A DNA stretch of 64,000 nt from Apostichopus japonicus (GCF_037975245.1 NC_092567.1:663501-727500), one strand, 5' to 3'. Shown: positions 13,301 to 23,670, counted from the first letter of the stretch. Numbers and translations: made by a program. The notes: a model not told the origin generated them from the sequence alone.

Positions 13301-15302
13301 CAAGATTCCTTACTTGCAGTAGAAGTTTCGCCCCATAGTAGTCTTTAAGCTGGAAGATATATTTCAGACTGCTAGAGATAAGGCCGTATGATAACAGCTA
13401 TCTAAATATACTCCAGCAACAATGAAATGATGATCTAACTCGTCAATCATTCAGAAGTCTGCAGCTAGATGAGTTTGACAGGTCGGAGCTGTTAACTAAT
13501 GTCATTCCTACCCTTCATAATTCACAGCACTGGCTTCCTGTTGAATCATGCATCAATTTCAAACTTCTTCTCCTCCAAACTTTCAAATGCAACCCCCCCC
13601 CCAGGACCCCCTTTGCCCCCAGGACCTGCTTACAGAGTCTTGTCCACAAGTACACCCCAACTGCGCTCTAGCACTATAGTTTTTGCTTGTTTCGCCTACT
13701 GTAGTCACTTAGTTAATTGTCATGGTGCTACTGGGTCATCTTATGCCTTTTTGTGGAGTATTCTTCCTTCACAAGTTAAATTTGCTGAAGCTCTGTCTAA
13801 TTTCAAAGCTCTAGTTAAGATTCCTCTTGTCTCAATGCTATCGTTTTCTTCTCAGATACAGTGTCCTCATTTCTCAGCATAAGGAGGCTTAAAGTTTGTG
13901 TTGCACTTAATGTTTAATAATGTTGTATTAATGTTATTCCTTTTCAGATATTGAAGGAGCTGTTAATGTCACACTGCATTTGTTATGGTGCATAGCAACT
14001 ATTTTCTAGACAAGTGGTTTGCTCTATTTGTGACAATTTAGTTATCTGCATTATCTGGTAAACTTTGTGGAAAGGGTATTTTAATTCAGCAACTGAAATT
14101 TGACACTTAAAAAAAAAATATTGAGCGTAATGCCTTTCAGAGTCACCATAAAAGAATCCAATCCAATCAAATCAATTGCATATCTTTAGTTTGTGATTCT
14201 ATATCGAATCTTCTAATCTTCTGTGTTAATCTTCTGTTTTAAGGATAAATCCAGTAACTGGTCGAGTAGAACCAGAGAGGCCAGATCCAATGGCAGGAAT
14301 GAGTGAAGAACAGAAAGAAATCCAAGCACACGAACTGGCAAGCATGATCACTAGAATGTCAAGGTACATTCACTCTTTGATTAACCTCCTCTATTACCAT
14401 GGAGTACCTGTCCTAATCCTGCCCCTGCCCCCACTCCTCGTTTGTAATGCCACGAGAGTTTTGACACTTGGCAGCAACCCATTGATCTTCTCCCCCTCAT
14501 CCTGCCCCCTCCCCCACTCCTCGGTTGTACTTGTAATGCCACTAGAGTTTTGACACTTGGCCGCAACCCATTGATCATCTCCCCCTAATCCTGACCCCCA
14601 CCCCTCATTTGTCATTTAATTAACACTAGTTTTGACATTTGGCGGCAACCCATTGGTCATCTCTACCTAACCCTCCCCCCTAACCCTCCCCCTATCCCTC
14701 ATTTGTCATTATAATGCCACTAGGCAACCCATTGATCATCTCCCACTAACCCTTCCCCCTAACCCTTCCCCACCCCTCGTTTGTCATTATAATGCCAATA
14801 GAATTATGTTGCTTGACTCTGCTTACTTTCCACAAGTTCATCCATCTTGGAGTTGAAGAGGCTCAAATGCAATCCTAAGATCAGCTCAGGGGGCTCCCCG
14901 ACACATCCAAAACCTATTGCTACCCAAAACCTTAACTGATAAGCATTGTGTATTGGCTTTCCTATAGAGAGAGTTCTTTATATGGTATTTGTGCTGTGAG
15001 ATATCTACACCCATCTTCATTGAACTAACACATGTCATGCCTGATTCAATTACTATGTATGGACAATGTAAAGGTAATTGTTTACCAGTGTGTTAATGAT
15101 ATTCAATATCCAATGTTACATATTCAAGGCATACCTACACTGTACAGTTATTTTGAATATCTCATTTTTCTGTTCATTTATCAGAGAGGGAGTCATCCAG
15201 CCCATGGCGGTCGGGGAGGATGGGAATCTCATTCCTCTCGAAGAGAGGTTGGCTGCGGCAGTCTTGGAGGAAACACCACCATCCTCAGATCCCGAAAACT
15301 GA
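1276..15302 (+). CDS. RIC8A: RIC8 / synembryn, G-alpha chaperone and guanine nucleotide exchange factor (15 coding exons)
   Basis: RIC8 proteins are cytosolic armadillo-like helical proteins that fold nascent G-alpha subunits and catalyse GDP release from them; in animals they act in asymmetric cell division and G-protein signalling. Coding exons: 1276-1365, 2343-2390, 3711-3903, 4684-4753, 5008-5086, 6944-6996, 7617-7827, 8372-8466, 8886-9048, 9344-9454, 10562-10623, 12186-12268, 12888-13032, 14244-14363, 15185-15302. All have GT/AG borders and their lengths sum to 1641 nt, 546 residues plus TGA, close to the roughly 530 of vertebrate RIC8A. Family hallmarks seen: [81 protein letters not shown], an acidic [11 protein letters not shown] stretch, [16 protein letters not shown] and VIQPM. 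The start has a good context (acaaaATGG). Vertebrates have RIC8A and RIC8B; an invertebrate would normally have one ancestral gene. Confidence 0.95.
1366..2342 (+). other. RIC8 intron 1, nothing recognised
   Basis: Intron between exons 1 and 2. A longer open frame at 1831-2304 shows no recognisable protein and is best read as chance. Confidence 0.6.
2343..2390 (+). CDS. RIC8A: RIC8 coding exon 2 (48-nt microexon)
   Basis: Residues 31-46, [16 protein letters not shown], between a CTTCTCAG acceptor and a GTAAGT donor, phase 0 on both sides. It aligns with the HSQSFTF segment of vertebrate RIC8A, which is what led me to this short exon. Confidence 0.85.
2907..3540. repeat. 33-bp minisatellite in RIC8 intron 2
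   Basis: Tandem array with unit close to TTATACTTGTGGTATACCTG plus TGTTATACTATTG (33 bp). Two units carry a 4-bp TATA insertion (37 bp). From about 3270 the unit loses bases (TTGCTTGTGG variant) and after 3390 it degenerates. Because 33 is a multiple of three, long false reading frames rich in Tyr, Cys, Val and Leu run through it. Confidence 0.95.
3711..3903 (+). CDS. RIC8A: RIC8 coding exon 3
   Basis: Residues 47 to 111 (first base). Encodes the helical repeat segment containing [15 protein letters not shown]; acceptor CCTCGTAG, donor GTAAGA, leaves phase 1. Confidence 0.93.
3904..4683 (+). other. RIC8 intron 3, nothing recognised
   Basis: AT-rich intron without a visible repeat array or mobile element. 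Confidence 0.6.
4684..4753 (+). CDS. RIC8A: RIC8 coding exon 4
   Basis: Residues 111-134, with the family signature [13 protein letters not shown]. Acceptor TTCACAG, donor GTAAGT, leaves phase 2. Confidence 0.92.
5008..5086 (+). CDS. RIC8A: RIC8 coding exon 5
   Basis: Residues 134-160, containing [10 protein letters not shown] and ending EDMK; joins in frame to FFDMRFLF of the next exon as in the family. Donor GTACAA. The following intron carries the 15-bp minisatellite. Confidence 0.92.
5207..6155. repeat. 15-bp minisatellite with higher-order structure in RIC8 intron 5
   Basis: Basic unit TGTGTATGTGTGTCC (15 bp), repeated about 60 times with variants. Larger blocks are themselves duplicated: the segment from about 5303 to 5440 recurs at about 5795-5930 (offset near 495 bp), and the block starting near 5430 recurs near 5610. 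All reading frames on both strands in this array are artefacts. Confidence 0.95.
6944..6996 (+). CDS. RIC8A: RIC8 coding exon 6
   Basis: Residues 161-178, [17 protein letters not shown] plus a split arginine; one of the best conserved segments of the family. Acceptor TTTCAG, donor GTAAGT, leaves phase 2. Confidence 0.95.
7133..7215 (-). mobile_element. Non-LTR retrotransposon 3' UTR fragment in RIC8 intron 6
   Basis: The minus-strand sequence (GGGTCCTTGATGGGGACTTG, then CTCCTGGTCC, then TACTAAACTAAACTAAAC) matches the plus-strand 3' end of the LINE remnant at 54190-54526. The repeated TAAAC/TAGTT tail marks the element's 3' terminus, at 7136 on this strand. Confidence 0.7.
7617..7827 (+). 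CDS. RIC8A: RIC8 coding exon 7
   Basis: Residues 178-248, including [10 protein letters not shown] and [14 protein letters not shown] chose the GTAAGT donor at 7828 over the weaker GTAGGA at 7822; both keep frame and differ by two codons (Val-Gly). Confidence 0.92.
7926..8045. repeat. Short internal duplications in RIC8 intron 7
   Basis: The string ACTTGCAATGTCCAGAATAG recurs twice (near 7954 and 8016), with shorter TACTTGCATTC and ATAGTAC TTCTGG repeats between. A small, imperfect tandem cluster. Confidence 0.6.
8372..8466 (+). CDS. RIC8A: RIC8 coding exon 8
   Basis: Residues 249-280, with [14 protein letters not shown]. Donor GTAAGT at 8467. The exon's last ~30 nt and this donor are copied downstream in intron 8 (see the repeat at 8441-8700). 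Confidence 0.93.
8441..8700 (+). repeat. Tandem copies of the RIC8 exon 8 splice-donor region
   Basis: The exon 8 end (GACAAGACAGATGAATTGTC) and its donor are followed by diverged copies starting near 8495, 8569 and 8622. Two of them keep an intact GTAAGTGACA donor (GT at 8601 and 8653) in addition to the true donor at 8467. The copies are spaced roughly 50-75 bp apart. Confidence 0.75.
8886..9048 (+). CDS. RIC8A: RIC8 coding exon 9
   Basis: Residues 280-334, with [13 protein letters not shown] and [17 protein letters not shown], matching the NLLGNLPLKCLDVLL and NMDVIRALL segments of vertebrates. Leaves phase 0. Confidence 0.94.
9344..9454 (+). CDS. RIC8A: RIC8 coding exon 10
   Basis: Residues 335-371, ending [10 protein letters not shown]. 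Phase 0 on both sides; donor GTAAAA is weaker than average. Confidence 0.94.
10225..10475. repeat. 84-87 bp tandem repeat, three copies, in RIC8 intron 10
   Basis: The motif TGTTCCATATTTCCATGTGC starts copies at about 10226 and 10310, with a diverged third at 10397. Copies end in TATTGTCATATTAGATACAT. Confidence 0.85.
10562..10623 (+). CDS. RIC8A: RIC8 coding exon 11
   Basis: Residues 372-392, beginning [15 protein letters not shown]. Its 3' end, including the GTAAGT donor, is the first unit of a 58-bp tandem duplication that continues into intron 11. Leaves phase 2. Confidence 0.93.
10612..10797 (+). repeat. 58-bp tandem duplication spanning the RIC8 exon 11 donor
   Basis: Copies begin with CCTCAGAAATAA at 10612, 10670 and 10728, with a partial one at 10786. 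The first lies across the exon 11/intron 11 border. The second retains the donor GTAAGTG (GT at 10682). In the third it is mutated to CTTAGG. Confidence 0.9.
10838..12003. repeat. CTGTACCCTATTA minisatellite filling RIC8 intron 11
   Basis: About 1.17 kb built from CTGTACCCTATTA (13 bp) and CTGTACC (7 bp) modules. A block carrying rare variants (CCGTAGTACTGTACCC, then CCCGATTACTTTACCC) occurs at 11179 and again at 11701, offset 522 bp, so the array also grew by large block duplication. The minus strand is G-rich with spaced GGG runs. Long frames through it are not genes. Confidence 0.95.
12186..12268 (+). CDS. RIC8A: RIC8 coding exon 12
   Basis: Residues 392-420, KLVRLMTS through [11 protein letters not shown], matching KLVRLMTH and AEFLFVLCSES in vertebrates. 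Leaves phase 1. Confidence 0.95.
12761..12806. repeat. Short GCCCTCTGTAGACAG triplet repeat
   Basis: Three copies of a ~17-bp unit (GCGCCCTCTGTAGACA) in RIC8 intron 12, about 80 bp before the exon 13 acceptor. Confidence 0.8.
12888..13032 (+). CDS. RIC8A: RIC8 coding exon 13 (acidic phosphorylation-site segment)
   Basis: Residues 420-468. [17 protein letters not shown] is near identical to vertebrates. Ser452 and Ser457 in [12 protein letters not shown] align with the CK2 sites Ser435 and Thr440 known for rat Ric-8A; the second is Ser instead of Thr, so both remain phosphorylatable. That the sites are used here is an inference. Confidence 0.95.
13445..13960 (+). pseudogene. Decayed reverse-transcriptase C-terminal region (CR1/L2-type LINE) in RIC8 intron 13
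   Basis: Conceptual translation keeps the pattern of the C-terminal end of CR1/L2/jockey-like LINE polyproteins: [19 protein letters not shown], then AYRVLS, LRSS, then [20 protein letters not shown]. The stretch 13590-13630 is replaced by a C-rich run, the catalytic part is missing, and the start is truncated. A dead fragment inserted in sense with the host gene. Confidence 0.7.
14244..14363 (+). CDS. RIC8A: RIC8 coding exon 14
   Basis: Residues 468-508, with [19 protein letters not shown] followed by SEEQKE, the conserved C-terminal signature. Acceptor TTTTAAG is unusual only in lacking C before AG. Confidence 0.95.
14395..14800. repeat. 82-89 bp C-rich tandem repeat in RIC8 intron 14
   Basis: About four copies of a unit containing AACCCATTGATCATCTCCCC, a C-rich run and TTTGTCATTATAATGCCACT. 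Spacing of the TTTTGACAC core is 89 then 82 bp; the last copies lack it. Confidence 0.85.
15185..15302 (+). CDS. RIC8A: RIC8 coding exon 15 (C terminus and stop)
   Basis: Residues 508-546, starting REGVIQPM (RVIQPM in vertebrates) and ending SSDPEN then TGA at 15300-15302. The ending resembles the SSDPDSDPD tail of human RIC8A. Confidence 0.95.
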
Positions 15303-15790
15303 GTTTCATCATCCATAGCTAAGTCGATGAATGGTGGGAGAACTCTTTTAAGCTGCATGTCACGGGAGATTTTAGTCATTGCAGATATTTTAATGTTCTT
15401 TCCGGGGGGTTTGTTTTGCTACAGTTCATCTTTAGTGGCATAGCTAGCCCTTATCAACAGTTACATTGCTGCTAGCTAAACTCACTATAATATTAGCTGG
15501 CCAGGAGTGTGTGGTGGCATGGTACCCTTTTGGCACCAGCACAGGAAACCATCAAGGTTTATAGTTGATGTTTCCATCCTGCTCAGAATGCCAGTTGGAT
15601 CCTGCTGGTATTGTGACTGGTTCCATACTGGTATGTTTGGTGGTACAAGCTATGGGGGGGGGTGGGGTACATTCAGTCACCATTTCTGGCCCGTTGAGGT
15701 TCCTGTACTTGGGTCCACCACTAGTGCAATATTAGCTGTTTTCCTCAATGCAGTACTGTCAGTTCCATGAAAGTGGCATTGCCACTTCCA

Positions 15791-17490
15791 TTGTTGGCAG
15801 GTTCTGTTACTGGTGTCATTGCTGGTTACATCAGCTCTACCAATTGAAGTTACATCCTGGTTACTGTTACCGGTTACAACCTGGTGGTAACATGATTGGT
15901 TCCATTGTTGAGATTGTTGGCAGGTTATGTTACTGGTATCATTGCTGGTTACATCAGCTCTACCAACTGAAGTAACATCCTGGTATTGTTACTGGTTACA
16001 ACCTGGTGGTAACATGATTGGTTACATTGTTGAGATTGTTGGCAGATTATGTTACTGGTGTCATTGCTGGTTACATCAGCTCGACATACTGAAGTTACAT
16101 CCTGGTTACTGTAACCAGTTACATCCTGGTGGTAGCATAATTGGTTCCATTGTTAAGATTGTTGGCAGGTCCTGTTACTGGTGTCATTGCTGGTTACATC
16201 AGCTCTACCAACTGAAGTAACATCCTGGTTACTGTTACCGGTTACATCCTGGTGGTATCATGATTGGTTCAATTAATTAGATTGTTGGCAGATTCTGTTA
16301 CTGGTGTCATTGCTGGTTACATCAGCTCTACAAACTGAAGTTACATCCTGGTTACTGTTACCAGTTACATCCTGGTGGTAACATAATTGGTTCCATTGTT
16401 AAGATTGTTGGCAGGTCCTGTTACTGGTGTCATTGCTGGTTACATCAGCTCTACCAACTGAAGTTACATCCTGGTTACTGTTACCGGTTACAACCTGGTG
16501 GTAACATGATTGGTTCCATTGTTGAGATTGTTGGCAGGTTATGTTACTGGTATCATTGCTGGTTACATCAGCTCTACCAACTGAAGTTACATCCTGGTTA
16601 CTGTTACCAGTTACAACCTGGTGGTAACATGATTGGTTCCATTGTTGAGATTGTTGGCAGGTTCTGTTACTGGTATCATTGCTGGTTACATCAGCTCTAC
16701 CAACTGAAGTAACATCCTGGTATTGTTACCGGTTACAACCTGGTGGTAACATGATTGGTTACATTGTTGAGATTGTTGGCAGATTATGTTACTGGTATCA
16801 TTGCTGGTTACATCAGCTCTACCAACTGAAGTTACATCCTGGTTACTGTTACCAGTTACAACCTGGTGGTAACATGGTTGGTTCCATTGTTGAGATTGTT
16901 GGCAGGTTATGTTACTGGTATCATTGCTGGTTACATCAGCTCTACCAACTGAGGTTACATCCTGGTATTGTTACCGGTTACAACCTGGTCGTAACATGAT
17001 TGGTTACATTGTTAAGATTGTTGGCAGGTTATGTTACTGGTGTCATTGCTGGTTATATCAGCTCTACCAACTGAAGTAACATCCTGGTTACTGTTACCGG
17101 TTACATCCTGGTGGTAACATGATTGGATTCATTGTTGAAATTGTTGGCAAGTTATGTTACTGGTATCATTGCTGGTTACATCAGCTCTACCAACTGAGGT
17201 TACATCCTGGTATTGTTACCGGTTACAACCTGGTCGTAACATGATTGGTTACATTGTTAAGATTGTTGGCAGGTTATGTTACTGGTGTCATTGCTGGTTA
17301 TATCAGCTCTACCAACTGAAGTAACATCCTGGTACTGTTACCGATTACAACCTGGTGGTAACATGATTGGTTCCATTGTTAAGATTGTTGGACGGTTCTG
17401 TTACTGGTGTCATTGCTGGTTACATCAGCTCTACGTTACTTCCCTGTACTGTTACCGGTTTCACCCTGGTGGTAACATGATTGGGTACAC
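15791..17490. repeat. 123-bp minisatellite downstream of the RIC8 stop
   Basis: About 14 copies, 122-123 bp apart, each starting near TTGTTGGCAGG and containing TCATTGCTGGTTACATCAGC, CTCTACCAACTGAAG and GGTGGTAACATGATTGG. Units contain short internal inverted repeats (GGTTAC and GTAACC). Repeat units can be read as a Cys/Trp/Tyr-rich peptide but 122-bp variants break the frame. Confidence 0.95.
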
Positions 17491-17949
17491 TTGAAGTAGT
17501 TACTCCTTACAACTGTATATATCATTCCCTACTATGTCACTGGGACCAATTTATCATCACTTACATCAATATGGACTCAACACTGCTTTTCTCACTGGTA
17601 ATAGATTTTCATCTCAGCTCATATGCTGGCAACTCAAATGCAATGCCTTTATTCATTGGTGGAGATCATCTATTAATAACAACAACTGATTTGGCAGATT
17701 ACTGTGCCTGTGAGAAAAAACTGTCACAGAGACAAAAAGATAATGTGCTTAAAGAAACTGTTAATATGTGAAGTCAGGGAAAGGCAGATTTCTTTCTGAG
17801 CCATCCAAAGATTGATTGAATATTTCTTTGTGAGCCATCCAACGATAGATTGAATATGTCATTCCACTGGAACAAGTGTGAGGTTTGAGATTTCATGCCA
17901 GTTCATGTACTTCATCATCACCAGTGTCAGGACAATTGATTTATTGGGC

Positions 17950-17955
17950 AATAAA
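17950..17955 (+). terminator. Candidate RIC8 polyadenylation signal
   Basis: AATAAA, 2.65 kb after the stop codon, followed by T-rich sequence. Placement is by position only. Confidence 0.3.
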
Positions 17956-18894
17956 TGAACAAACCTTGCTTGAAAACAATTGTGTTAATATTAATATATG
18001 ATTTGTTGGTAGGATATTGTGCTCCTACTGTGACCTATTCAGTCTTAGAATGTTAAGATAGGTCGTTAAAGGCACTTACATTAGGTAGATGTTCTAAATA
18101 GCATTTACTAACTCTGAAATATTTGTTGAAACATTATAAGGTATAGTTTTGACATTCTGCATCATATGATTCCAGACATATCAATTGGTTTACCTGTTAA
18201 TATCTGAATGTCCTATATGTCTGATACCACACATTTATTCCTATTTCTTCGAAGGGATGAATGTTTGTGTATTTTACTCCATGAATTTGAACAGATTATA
18301 GCTTAAAACTTGGCTGAAAGTGTAAAATATTGTAATAGTTTCAGATTTGAACTTGTAAAAGCAGTAAGCATAGCTGGCTTTTCTTTGCGTTTTATGAATG
18401 CCAACAGTTAAGGTTATTGCACAGTTAGCTGACGTAATACTGTTCTTGGGTACATTATTTTAAATGTACGCTGTAATGGATTGTGAACATAGGACTGGTT
18501 ACATATTCTCTAATTGGAATAGTTCAACAATTTAGCATTTTGGAACTGTTAAATTCAACTGACTGTGTTCTTGTGTGCATTATTTCACATATAAGCTGTA
18601 TGGATTGGGAAAAGTTGGGACTGGTTGCATAACCCCTCATTGGAAAAGTTCACCAGTTGTTGAAATATTAACTTGGTTGACTATGGTTTTGTATAGATTA
18701 TTTCACATGTTAACTGGGGGGGGGGGGGGATCGTCTGGGAGTGTGCTTTGAAGCCAATCTAGGGGTATAACATTGAGTCATATGATTTTATACAGTGAGT
18801 CAGGAAGAATTGGAACACTCCTTTGGGCCCAGGATGCCCTCCATAAAAATGTTTATGTCCCCACCAAATCATTGAGGGGGAATTTTAAATTTGT

Positions 18895-19233
18895 TTGACT
18901 CCAAAAGTAAAGTGTGGATGTACTTGTTGTGTAGGACCTGATCTGTGCAAGAACCTTGTTGGATACTTTGAAGTCAGTAATGGTCCAAACCTTGATTTCC
19001 AGATATCGTGTCTTCACGATAACTCGCAAGTAAACATGTATGAACCTTCTCTGCAGGTAAAATGTAACCAAACTGTGTGGATGTCAAAGTCATTTGAGTT
19101 AAACAAGATGTCTCCCAAAGTTAAAGGATTGGTTCAGGTGTTTGACATGTCTATTTTGTATGAAAGAGCACAAAAAGACAAAAAGAACAGTGAAGAAACT
19201 ACCATGATAGCATGCTCTGTTAAGGAGATATGA
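18895..19233 (+). other. 112-codon open frame of unknown meaning
   Basis: Open frame with MTPKVKCGCTCCVGPDLCKN near its start and no recognised domain. A diverged sequence at 19694-19810 reads YLGSHECKNIVDHFKS in the matching position, which suggests a repeated, perhaps once coding, sequence. No splice signals or neighbours support an active gene. Confidence 0.25.
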
Positions 19234-22200
19234 CTCTTTGAAGATATCAAAATTTCTTTGAAAACGACTGGTGTAGAAAGACTTACTGTGAGGGTGTGAC
19301 GTCACATCCTCACTTCCTTAACATTTGTGAATATATTTCTTTAAAAATTATTTACATTTTTTAACACATTTGAAAATAATATAATCAAAAATTCTTCAGA
19401 TGTTTAATCTCAAATACTTCCTTTGACAAATATGAGATCTCCTGACATATCTTTTGGTTGAAAGTCATGAAATCTCACAAAATGTTGAGAGAAAAAAACA
19501 AAGACTTTTCAGGAATGTGAGGATGTGACATCACAGCTAGTCAGATTTTAGCAGTTTCTACACAATCTGATAAAAGTTTACACTTGAATATCTCTTTAAC
19601 CGAAAACGATATTTGAACATTTTTTTCACCATTGTGTTTCTTTTATTGTCCTCTTTCATATAACATAAACATGTATGACAACTGAACCGATCCTTGGATC
19701 CGATCCTTGAACCGATCCTGTATGGACAAGCTTACTATTTAGGATCACACGAGTGTAAGAACATTGTCGATCACTTCAAGTCTACAATGGACAAAAGTCT
19801 GTCCGCAGTGATACATTCCATATACTCATGTAAAGTATAACAATGAATCTGGTTGTCTTTGCAGTTAGTGACATTTAATTAGTTTGCCTATGAAATCCAG
19901 CATATAAATTGGATGTTAAATGTGCTTGACAAAATGATCATAAAAACAAGCTGTTTTTGTGTGTAAATCTAGCTATTTTAGGCCTTGAATAATGTTTATG
20001 TGTATATCAGGAAAGTTGAATAAATAAATGGTTATTGGCGGTCAGACGTAACTTCTGTTTGACAGCAGCACGTAATGATGTGCAATTTTTGAAATTGTGA
20101 CTAAATCTGTTTCCATCGAAAGTAAATATTAGTTGTTGCAGTAGAAATTTAATGAAACAAAAAAATTCATGTGGTTGAGTTAAGATAAAAGGGACGTTTA
20201 TCGGAATCATCTCTTCAGCGCGAAAAGGTTATCGGGGGAAAATAATATTCAGACAATTAATTTAGCTGAATTTTGAAATATTAGATGATTGGCACAGTAT
20301 CTATTTGTAATATGTCTCATTACGCAATAACTCATTAATACCTCACTGAAAAATGAGACAAAGTGATTAAAAAGTTGGCTTTTGAAGAAAAAAAAGTCCT
20401 TGAGTTAGGTGTAAAAGTCTGACTTTTCTTCCATATGAGTGGCGTATTGTTTACCAATAGACAATCTCTTCAAAGAGGAGTTTAAGGTTTTCGACTACAA
20501 GTTTTACATTAGATTGCCTTTTTGTGTTTTTATTTTGTACGTTGTTTCAATAATCCACGAATAAAGCCCATCGAAACCTTTTTCTAAATGCACATAAGTT
20601 ACAAAATGAGAATCAGTAAACATTTGTCACTTTGCATTGGCATTCTGACATGAAACATACAGGAATCGGATCATTCCACAAATTTTTAATAAAAAGTAGG
20701 CTAAAGACCTAGATGTGATGTGCTTAAAAGTGACTCGAGCTAAGTTTAAGCCTTGCCAAATTATTGATTTTACATTTTGCATATATAACCATTGTTAATT
20801 ATTCTGTAAATATGGTAAATAAGTGGGCATGATTTTTTTTCATAACACCCCCTCCTTACCCTCCTTGCTTTTATATTTCATATATTTCATGCGTGCTGGT
20901 AGATCTTGTTCTTATAAGATATTTTATTTCTGCCTCCTAAAGAGGTTGCTTCAATATAATATGTTGGTGCACATACCAAGTGTTACAAGCATTTCCCTTC
21001 CTGGTCATTTGAAGTTATCGCTTCCAAATGTGGCTCAAGGATATTAACATATCTTATTGAAGCAGGCATGAGCTTTTTCCGCGAATTCGTGGAATATGCG
21101 TGATTTCTTTTCTACCTATTATCCTTACACACTGTAGCATACGCAAACTGGAGCCTATACCGCAATTTTTGCAAAGTTCGTGTTTTTTTTTTATTACCCC
21201 AGGCTCATCCCTGTTGAAGCCTATTGAGGACAATATCCGGCGTTTTCTCCTTCATTAGGAAACTGCTGCTACTATATCCCGATAGTCCAGAGGAATGTTG
21301 TAACACTTTGTATGTTGAAAGAGGAACACATTGATAAGTATCTTGGTGAAATTTGGATTCGAGATCACAACAATTGATGTTGACTCGTTATGTACTCAAA
21401 CAGTGCGATTTTGTTGCCAGTGTGCGACTGTCTATACCTGCTTGGGCACAATCTGTGATAATTTCAATTCTCAATATCTCGTTAACGGCTATGTAGAATT
21501 GCCTGCAAATTTCAATTAGGATACTTAGCAGGGGCTTCTCTTTCATTAGTTAAAAGATAATTTTCGTCTGGATTATTTTTTGTTGTTGAACACCACAATA
21601 TGCATGAGAAAGTTCTCGGTTAATAATGACTGCAATGAGTGCCGCCTGTGTTGCATGGTTTTTTTCACCACAGAGGTTAAAAATTGAGGATTTTGTTCTT
21701 GTTTTTAAAAGTTATCAAAAAGCTTAGATGATCTCCTGACATGCCAAAGATACCAAACACCTCTGATAAGTGAAGGGGAAACTGTAATATATGGTCCGTG
21801 AAACGATTTGGCTCATAAGGCGTTTCATGCCGGGAATTGTTTACGAAAAACCGGCTTTCTTTTCTAAAGAGACTGAGTTTCAATTCATTTTGAGTACTTC
21901 GAAAAGTTTGAAGTTCCTCTGAGAACAGTCCTTCTGACCCATTGACATCTTGTCCTACATTTTGTCCTACGTGAAATGTCCTATGTGACATCTTTGTCCT
22001 ACATTGTTAATTTCGTGAAGCCGTTTTTTTTTATATATTTTTTTTTATCTTTTCGTATATTTTGGAGTACCTCAACTGTCAACCAGGTTATGGATTATGT
22101 ATCTTTCCAACTAACTTAATTTCAGCTCCATATCTCTGTCATCCGAATATATTACACTTTGTGTTACAAACATTTCCTTGAATTCCTTTGTGAAATTCCG

Positions 22201-22355
22201 GCAAAATAACGTATGGTATTTTTATTTTTGGATCAAGAATTTGAAACCCTATAGAGTATTTCCTATATTTTTTGGGGGACAAAAAAAAGTTATGCCCTTA
22301 GAAGTCTGGAGAGGTTTCAGATGTGACGTCATTTTGTACGCGATTTTTTGACTAC

Positions 22356-22472
22356 AATAAAGTAAACTATAAGATATGTCATCATGCTTTGTAAAGTTTG
22401 TTATATATAGTAATAAAGTAAACTATAAGATATGTCATCATGCTTTGTAAAGTTTGTTATATATAGTAATAA
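22356..22472. repeat. 56-bp direct duplication
   Basis: Two essentially identical copies starting AATAAAGTAAACTATAAGAT at 22356 and 22412, each ending in TTTGTTATATATAGT. Confidence 0.95.
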
Positions 22473-22879
22473 ACGTAATAAATGGCAGAAAATAAATTTC
22501 GCATCTCTGCTTTCATCTGAATCGACGTATTAGCTAGTCATCAGGGTTATTACATTTAGTAGTAGCTGTGTTAACTGTGTATACGTACAATCTGTTGCAC
22601 AATCATTATATATCCATCCGTCCATCCATGTGGGGAATGTTCAATGAACGGACGAAACCGCAGAGGGTCGCAATAGTCCACGATGTCCATGATGATGCTT
22701 AGTGTTTCAGCAGGTATATATATGTAAACAAAACCCGGGCAACGTCACCCCTCCCCCCCCCCCGCCAAAATAGAAATATCATGATTGTAAATTTCTGTAA
22801 TTTTTGGTTTTGATGATAATCGTAACCTATGCATTCGTGCAGGCGGGAGTGTTCTGTGTGTATGTGTGTGTGTGTGTGT

Positions 22880-23670
22880 ATGAGTACCACATTGAGTAGA
22901 AGAACCATATTGTTTTGTGGAGCGGTCAGAAAACGTTGTAAACACGATATCTCAAGGAGGTAAGCTCTCCCACCGACCAATATTTGATGTATTAATGTTT
23001 GGTGTATATGGTGTACCACATTGAGTAGAAGAACCCAATTGTTTTGTGGGGAGGTCAGAAAATGTAAACACGATACCTCGAGGAGGTATGTATGTGGAGT
23101 ATGTAGTTGGTACACGTTCAGTGCAAGATTTTGGAGGAGGCTAATGGCAATTAGAAATGAGCTTATGGGCATCCGTAGAATCAGCACATTTAGGAGCGAA
23201 AGCCTATAGTTTATTGTGGAGGTCCAAGTCCACTTGGGGTCACTAGAGGTCAAACTGTGAAAACTTTGTAAACACGATAACTCAAGAAGGGAAGGTTGGA
23301 TTAATATCATTTAGTATGTAGTTGGTACAGGTTCAGTGCAAGATTTTATTGGGGTGAAAGGTCAGAGGCAAATTGTGGAAACTTTCTTTTATAAGTTACC
23401 GTATCTCCCACCGACCAGCCTATCAGATAACATGTGCGTTACGCCTCATACGAATAGGAGGCTATTGTCAATTAAAAAAAATGAGCTTATGGGCATCCGT
23501 AGATCCAGTAGCAACCTGGGAGGGTGTCTTTGAGGGATGTGGATTCATCGCCAGTAAGCTTGGACTAATAATATTTGGTGTATACAGTGTACCACATTTA
23601 GGAGCAAAAGCCAATAGTTTTTTGTGGAGGTCCAAGTCCACTTGGGGTCACTAGAGGTCACTTTAAGAAT
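22880..23670. repeat. Dispersed-repeat cluster
   Basis: Repeated strings: TACCACATTGAGTAGAAGAA (near 22884 and 23012), AAACACGATATCTCAAGGAG and variants (near 22939, 23065, 23271), GAGCTTATGGGCATCCGTAG (23158 and 23483) and GGAGGTCCAAGTCCACTTGG (23217 and 23626). It reads as a partly tandem noncoding interspersed repeat. Confidence 0.7.

Larger units (their letters stand above)
15303..17955 (+). other. Probable RIC8 3' UTR or downstream region
   Basis: No AATAAA lies between the stop codon and the 123-bp array. The first one I see on this strand is at 17950-17955, so the transcript may run through the array. This is an inference; an unusual upstream polyadenylation site would remove it. Confidence 0.4.
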
